Source of the DNA: Parvibaculum sp041688015 | Lineage (GTDB): Bacteria > Pseudomonadota > Alphaproteobacteria > Parvibaculales > Parvibaculaceae | Assembly: GCA_041688015.1 (NCBI GenBank) | Contig: JBDNIY010000010.1 | Coordinates: forward strand, 62,001 to 126,000 | DNA: 64,000 nucleotides | Direction: 5' to 3' | Shown: positions 61,201 to 64,000 of the stretch, piece after piece | Position numbering within the stretch: position 1 is the stretch's first letter | Layout: each line of letters opens with the position of its first letter | The notes under the pieces: model-generated | Seen by the model: only the letters and a program-made list of their open reading frames with translations | What the model was told of the DNA's origin: nothing | Database searches by the model: none | Translations under genes and position numbers: made by a program

Positions 61201-63144
61201 GACCAAAAGCCCTGTCGTCTCGGCGTCAATAGTCAGCAACTCGTTAGCCGCCGAAATTGCATCTGCAGCAGGCAGTCCCGCACCTTCCAAGCTCTGAAGA
61301 TATTCGACGAGAAATTTTTTTGCTTCCACCACTGGAATACCTGGCGTCGCACCCGTATCGCGACACTTGTACGCCAAATAGCTTAGCGCTCGTCGTACGA
61401 GCGCAGGCTCAGCCTGAACTATTGATCTTGCAGTGCCTTGCTGCGCAGCGCTTGCACGGCGCCTGGGATGCTCTTCCAGCAGGAGCTTCACCAATTCGTC
61501 ATAAGCATCGAAACGACTGCGAGGAAGGCTGACATGCTTCATAGCAAGAGCGATCAGACCCGTGAGCAACAGAGGGATTCCAGCAAGCGGCTCCAACATT
61601 CCACGCCCACTCAAGGTTATGAAGAAGTCGTCGACCTCACGTTCGATAACATGTTCGTAGGAGTCCTGATTGGCCTTCGAATCGACATCCACCGGTGGCT
61701 TTATGTGTCGATACCAAATCAGTGCAAGCTGCTTTTGTTGATCTTTACTCAGTTCGGCCATACGGCCTGTACGCCACATTGGGTCGAGAGCACCAAGCTT
61801 ATCAATACCGCTGGGACGCGATGTCAGCACCGCATCGATCCCGTGCGTTTTGATAAACGAGTCGAGCAGCGCCCGTGCAGAGCGGGAGGCGTATGGGTTC
61901 GCACCTTCATCAAGGCCATCAATTAAAAGAAGTAGACGGTTGTCCTTCAGACTCTCAGTAATTAGGCGTTGTAACTCGCCAGATGGGTTGAACCGCTTGA
62001 GCCAATGCTTGATGGCATCGGACAAAGATACGTCGCCACTGCCGTCGCTGAACAGCCGCGTCCACGTCGCAAATGGAAGGTAGATTGGGATTCTATCACC
62101 CCATCGTCGAGTCAGCGACGGGAAGAGATCACCTTCGCTTAAAAGGCTGAGCGCCAGTGCCCGAAGGAAGGAACTTTTCCCGAATCCTCCTGGGGCTATG
62201 ATAGCCACCTGCGCACCCTCAGACGCCCAGTTTGAAAGCGGCCGTCGGAGGGCAGTCGCAGAACTCGAACGAGACGAAGACTGAATTTTCTGACTTTCTG
62301 GAATAGCGTCCCGGCGCTCATTTCCACTTCCTGTCACTACTTCGTCGGCCTTGATGGAGGCAAGGTTTTCGCGGTATTCAATGTCTGGCTCAACGAAGCG
62401 CTGCAATAGAGGTAACGGGTGATGGGGCCCCGTTAATGGTATCGGACCTACGCCAGGATCAAGCGTTTGAAAGCAACCAGAGTAGATGGCCAGCAGCTCG
62501 GCTCGCAGTTTGGCTGTGTCAAGGCCGTCCAGCCTCTCGCCAAAATGAGATACCGCCTCTGGCCCGCAAAACGCCTCTGCCCAATGTCGTCCAAAAAAAT
62601 CCAAAACTAGGTCAGCGCGATCCTTCAAACGGAGGGACATTTCAACCGATCCGATAGGAATGAAGGTGATCCCTTGCGCACTTAAAATCGCAGACTGAAC
62701 TTCAATTTCCCTTTGGACTTTTGTGTCTTGTATCGACTCTTGGAAGCACACGTAAAAGTGGTCCGTGTTTTTTGACCAATCACCTTTCAGAAATATTGTA
62801 ACGAGGGATTTGACTAAGGTAGCCGTTACACTCTTGTGCTTCTTCGCCTGCCAGCAGGTGTATTTCGCCGACCCCGCTTTGCGTGCAAAAATGTCAATGC
62901 CTTCTTGGGACTGCCCTTGCCGTCCGTAAAGCGCCCAGTGCTCAACTTCCGCGTCATCCCCAGCTAAACGGAAGCACAGGCGCTCGTAATTTTCCCAGGT
63001 GAGTTCGCCGTAGGGCAAATCTTGCTTGTTGCTCTGGGCAGGAAAAGAGGTAGGAGCCGACGTGGCGGGAAGGCGGACCCAGTTGGGCTTGTCTTCCAGA
63101 ACAATCGTGGCATCCCTTGTCTTCTTTGCGGCGGTCTTTATCAC
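58216..63144 (-). CDS. PD-(D/E)XK nuclease-NACHT/STAND ATPase with long repeat C-terminus (Avs/bNACHT-like)
   Basis: 1642 residues. Residues ~40-190 form an Mrr-like restriction-endonuclease fold: GQSQEGIDIFARK (Asp84) and CWQAKKHKS (Gln99-Ala-Lys101). Residues ~310-480 are a NACHT NTPase: IIAPGGFGKSSFLRAL (Walker A, Lys323), LLLLIDGLDEGAN (Walker B, Asp409/Asp412-Glu413), and TSRPSG as sensor. The remaining ~1000 residues are helical, like HEAT/TPR repeats (for example ALARAFKSDSTIGDQLAALV). This order, effector nuclease, STAND ATPase, sensor repeats, is that of Avs and bNACHT phage-sensing defence proteins: a phage protein bound by the repeats would trigger oligomers that cut DNA. No target can be named. 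Cargo of the P4-like element. Confidence 0.85.
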   Translation of the reverse strand: MIKTAAKKTRDATIVLEDKPNWVRLPATSAPTSFPAQSNKQDLPYGELTWENYERLCFRLAGDDAEVEHWALYGRQGQSQEGIDIFARKAGSAKYTCWQAKKHKSVTATLVKSLVTIFLKGDWSKNTDHFYVCFQESIQDTKVQREIEVQSAILSAQGITFIPIGSVEMSLRLKDRADLVLDFFGRHWAEAFCGPEAVSHFGERLDGLDTAKLRAELLAIYSGCFQTLDPGVGPIPLTGPHHPLPLLQRFVEPDIEYRENLASIKADEVVTGSGNERRDAIPESQKIQSSSRSSSATALRRPLSNWASEGAQVAIIAPGGFGKSSFLRALALSLLSEGDLFPSLTRRWGDRIPIYLPFATWTRLFSDGSGDVSLSDAIKHWLKRFNPSGELQRLITESLKDNRLLLLIDGLDEGANPYASRSARALLDSFIKTHGIDAVLTSRPSGIDKLGALDPMWRTGRMAELSKDQQKQLALIWYRHIKPPVDVDSKANQDSYEHVIEREVDDFFITLSGRGMLEPLAGIPLLLTGLIALAMKHVSLPRSRFDAYDELVKLLLEEHPRRRASAAQQGTARSIVQAEPALVRRALSYLAYKCRDTGATPGIPVVEAKKFLVEYLQSLEGAGLPAADAISAANELLTIDAETTGLLVQRSPDEIGFLHAIFEEHLAGCHAVTFPIDDQKKLIIEKSGDERWLNVLLAMLRGINRRNEVEMLIRASREAATDPVTQVLTRRLATEVAFGDFSCPPQYAQEIAREAFDVIETGGWTPERIGLLSIALEAGWNAPVSPLLKERLGQWFPDSIQYRQNVYAGMTDWPRDDALKQCLWRGLFCDDLTNKRAASIALARAFKSDSTIGDQLAALVRAPADAETTSVALLALQYGWGDHVQLATLADEAKKSGSIPVHLAGIRCSIALGTHTDADLGVLLDFAKNERGFHNWVGDVTPALIEGWPHDDRIYKLAAETIQTERHNGPIDRDIAKSYALHAAQFDDVKDAEVAESIRRDQFFLKSFGGGYFRNGDYRKNVLAAVDYRIEKASEHSQNDVAQMAVVVKTPAAKARLIKDLQGKDRWIFWPVWGLLEGWGMSDPEVSAVLTPLLTKPPKEQNLFAHYIPDIEPDRAKARQYLIEIGREDKLERLDMLVRGFKKLGADYTDDETVELLLKHSFGQRGIFDATDELIGGFGTHPKVRELARERIKEVDCPWQSLVEAYGNDIEFRQVIFSRLNSLPASLRGSFVSVAARKTADAIYLERVSQWPVEANAEIRVQASVAYNSAIKLDQKKVQPAIEYLKKEGTSIGPWMDQRRQAALTGFIALGREEVFASLEPDHGQKSVDVDFYYPENGTAIAYIARNWEGLSKAFSGQIVDRLNKHNSSEWYMWQFIAPYVLESVAARSEFIDYCGRETKILSSQALEALSRALPKSALLQEHCERIFFRQAPTDVNSTPYDVERCKIIGGQIIGRQFQSHSGLLAELEKRIAYGDTAGVVGISVGWPQSPLLRECLDNALAAQWKNHSFGFVAAIHLAGIAGTTEQFKDIFFELLRRSEGHSREFLEYCVAPTLDRLKADPALVQYSLKAIVTDNADFKASMPRLLASAIGLTDELRSLCNRELTEQHSEKSIPLSGLDIIAGKVRTVSDALMDTLISASV

Positions 63145-63372
63145 TCCATCCTCGCTTTGACGTTTATGGCTTCAGCCGATCCTGACATATGTTGGTCCAA
63201 TATTGTTCGGGCGGTGCTCAAATTGATATTGGTGAATGCTGTGCTGATAATCGGCTGGTGTAGGCATCTCAACGATCGAAATATTATTCGAACCGAAGAT
63301 ATTGTATTTGAAATTTGCGAGCTGTCTTCATTCCTACACTGAATAAATTTCTGCAAAGCAATATAAGGTTTA

Positions 63373-63479
63373 TTAGTGTAGCTAGTGTAGGATTTTCGCT
63401 TATCTTGGTTTTTTCTCTCACGTGTGCAAATGTGAAAAAAACCTGAAAACCACCTCATATCTTACACTAGCTACACTAA
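63373..63479. repeat. 107-bp interrupted palindrome of TAGTGTA heptamers
   Basis: Arms of 17 bp, TTAGTGTAGCTAGTGTA (63373-63389) and TACACTAGCTACACTAA (63463-63479), are perfect inverts. Each arm is two TAGTGTA heptamers separated by GC. Inside, GGTTTTTT (63407-63414) pairs with AAAAAAACC (63435-63443). A further TACACT is at 63335. It lies in the 414-bp gap between the NACHT gene start (63144) and the small minus-strand gene (stop at 63559); nothing else is seen in that gap apart from AT-rich DNA. Possible roles: iteron origin, operator, or recombination end. Confidence 0.75.
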
Positions 63480-63558
63480 GGCTCGGGGTGGCCTGACGGG
63501 GGCTGTCCGGTCAAACCAAAGTGCCGGCCTCTGTATGCGTTGGGCAATGGTCCAGCAC

Positions 63559-63750
63559 TCAGTGTGTGGAGAAGGGGGCGGGAACGGAGAGCTCAAACTT
63601 GATCTTGCTGAGTTTGAACCGCTCAACTATCGCCTGGGCCAATACCCGCCGGTCTTCCTCGGTCAGTCTTATCTTAGCTTCAGGCACTTTCACGCCTCGC
63701 ATGGCGTCCTGTATGGCAAAGGCTAGGTAGTCATCATCCGTCCAGATCAT
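63559..63750 (-). CDS. Hypothetical small protein
   Basis: 63 residues, MIWTDDDYLAFAIQDAMRG then a basic amphipathic middle (IRLTEEDRRVLAQAIVERFKLSKI). GAGAGTGAG lies 5 bases before the ATG. It follows the zinc-ribbon gene by 12 bp on the same strand, so the two are probably an operon. Family not recognised; such short pairs are common beside phage/ICE core genes. Confidence 0.5.
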   Translation of the reverse strand: MIWTDDDYLAFAIQDAMRGVKVPEAKIRLTEEDRRVLAQAIVERFKLSKIKFELSVPAPFSTH

Positions 63751-63762
63751 GTCTCACTCTCG

Positions 63763-63930
63763 TTACTTGCGTTGGGGCCAGTGCTTGTAGTCCGGACAGA
63801 CGGCGGTGTGCTTCAGCCCGCAACGGGTGCAGCGCATCCGGCCTGCCAGTTGGTCTAGAGTTAGAGCGCCGTACCGATAGGCCAGAGACACGGGATCCAT
63901 GCGCTTGGTATGCCCGCAATGGCGGCACAA
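63763..63930 (-). CDS. Small zinc-ribbon protein, possibly 5'-truncated
   Basis: 55 residues when read from a TTG at 63930: LCRHCGHTKRMDPVSLAYRYG...GRMRCTRCGLKHTAVCPDYKHW. Two CxxC pairs about 35 residues apart form a zinc ribbon with a helix between, usual for small DNA- or RNA-binding proteins of mobile elements. There is no ribosome-binding site before the TTG, and the same frame upstream reads IDGLQAAVVARVLL then TAG (63934-63936) directly before Ala-Leu-Cys, so the gene may once have been longer. Its 5' side is near the window edge. Confidence 0.5.
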   Translation of the reverse strand: MCRHCGHTKRMDPVSLAYRYGALTLDQLAGRMRCTRCGLKHTAVCPDYKHWPQRK

Positions 63931-64000
63931 GGCCTAGAGCAGGACGCGGGCAACAACCGCAGCCTGCAAGCCATCGATGTGCTTGGTTCTAACATATCGG

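Noticed and set aside
63373..63479. Ordinary bidirectional terminator
   Set aside because: Arms are 73 bp apart, carry doubled heptamers, and the nearest minus-strand stop (63559) and plus-strand genes do not need one of this form; kept as an unexplained palindrome.

Overview
The window looks like a stretch of chromosome from an aerobic, acyl-CoA-metabolising alphaproteobacterium. The reasons are family content (DUF2336 protein, spinster-type MFS, many acyl-CoA, CoA-transferase and LLM-flavin enzymes), GC-rich coding with GCG/GGC/CGC codons, and palindromic intergenic repeats of the types common in alphaproteobacteria (TTCGAGACG...CGTCTCGAA; GTCATTCCGGGA...; CGTCATTGCGAG...). No rRNA or intact tRNA is present, so genus is not assigned.

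Layout. (1) 0-26.2 kb is ordinary chromosome: an outer-membrane barrel protein, nitroreductase, HAD phosphatase and TPR/2OG oxygenase; a minus-strand group MaoC dehydratase > CitE-like lyase > 2-hydroxyacid dehydrogenase > D-aminoacylase-type amidohydrolase facing an acyl-CoA dehydrogenase; then a HIT protein, receiver protein, MFS carrier, transglycosylase-like protein, CoA transferase, DUF2336, pcaF, a degenerate EAL protein, NUDIX, nadK, moaA, glpK, an FAD oxidase and a Spy/LTXXQ protein. A structured non-coding region at about 19.9-20.1 kb is a weak 6S RNA candidate. (2) 26.5-37 kb is a plus-strand catabolic block: class II aldolase, orphan molybdenum hydroxylase large subunit, membrane protein broken by an in-frame TAG, TetR regulator with a perfect palindromic operator, an unrecognised probable ferritin-like/diiron protein, SDR, LLM oxidoreductase, a Rap1a/Tai-like secreted protein and a YtcJ-type amidohydrolase. 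(3) 36.9-42.1 kb is a four-gene minus-strand operon that reads as ectoine or N-acetyl-diaminobutyrate catabolism: M20 deacylase, EctB-type transaminase, DoeA-type M24 hydrolase and semialdehyde dehydrogenase.

(4) From about 42.1 kb the character changes to accessory DNA. An Mre11-like phosphoesterase and an SMC/Rad50-like ATPase overlap by 4 bp and are followed by a solitary ABC-type ATPase with an unusual Walker A (APNGSMKSS); together they are a candidate anti-phage or DNA-processing island. A compact mobile element follows at 48.8-52.6 kb: a MerR-like regulator and a Rep_trans-type initiator, each preceded by the same AGGAC-N7-GTCCT dyad, a 54-residue protein, and a large serine recombinase whose last codons run into the 3' half of a tRNA-Thr(UGU). 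(5) The tRNA fragment also borders a second, P4-like integrative element (52.6 kb to beyond the window): tyrosine integrase, a broken AlpA/excisionase gene, a CHC2 primase-SF3 helicase, and as cargo a 1642-residue protein with an N-terminal PD-(D/E)XK nuclease, a NACHT/STAND ATPase and a long repeat-like C-terminus, the architecture of Avs/bNACHT phage sensors. Upstream of it lies a 107-bp interrupted palindrome built from TAGTGTA heptamers.

All names come from reading the sequence and recalling protein families; no search, alignment or folding program was run.
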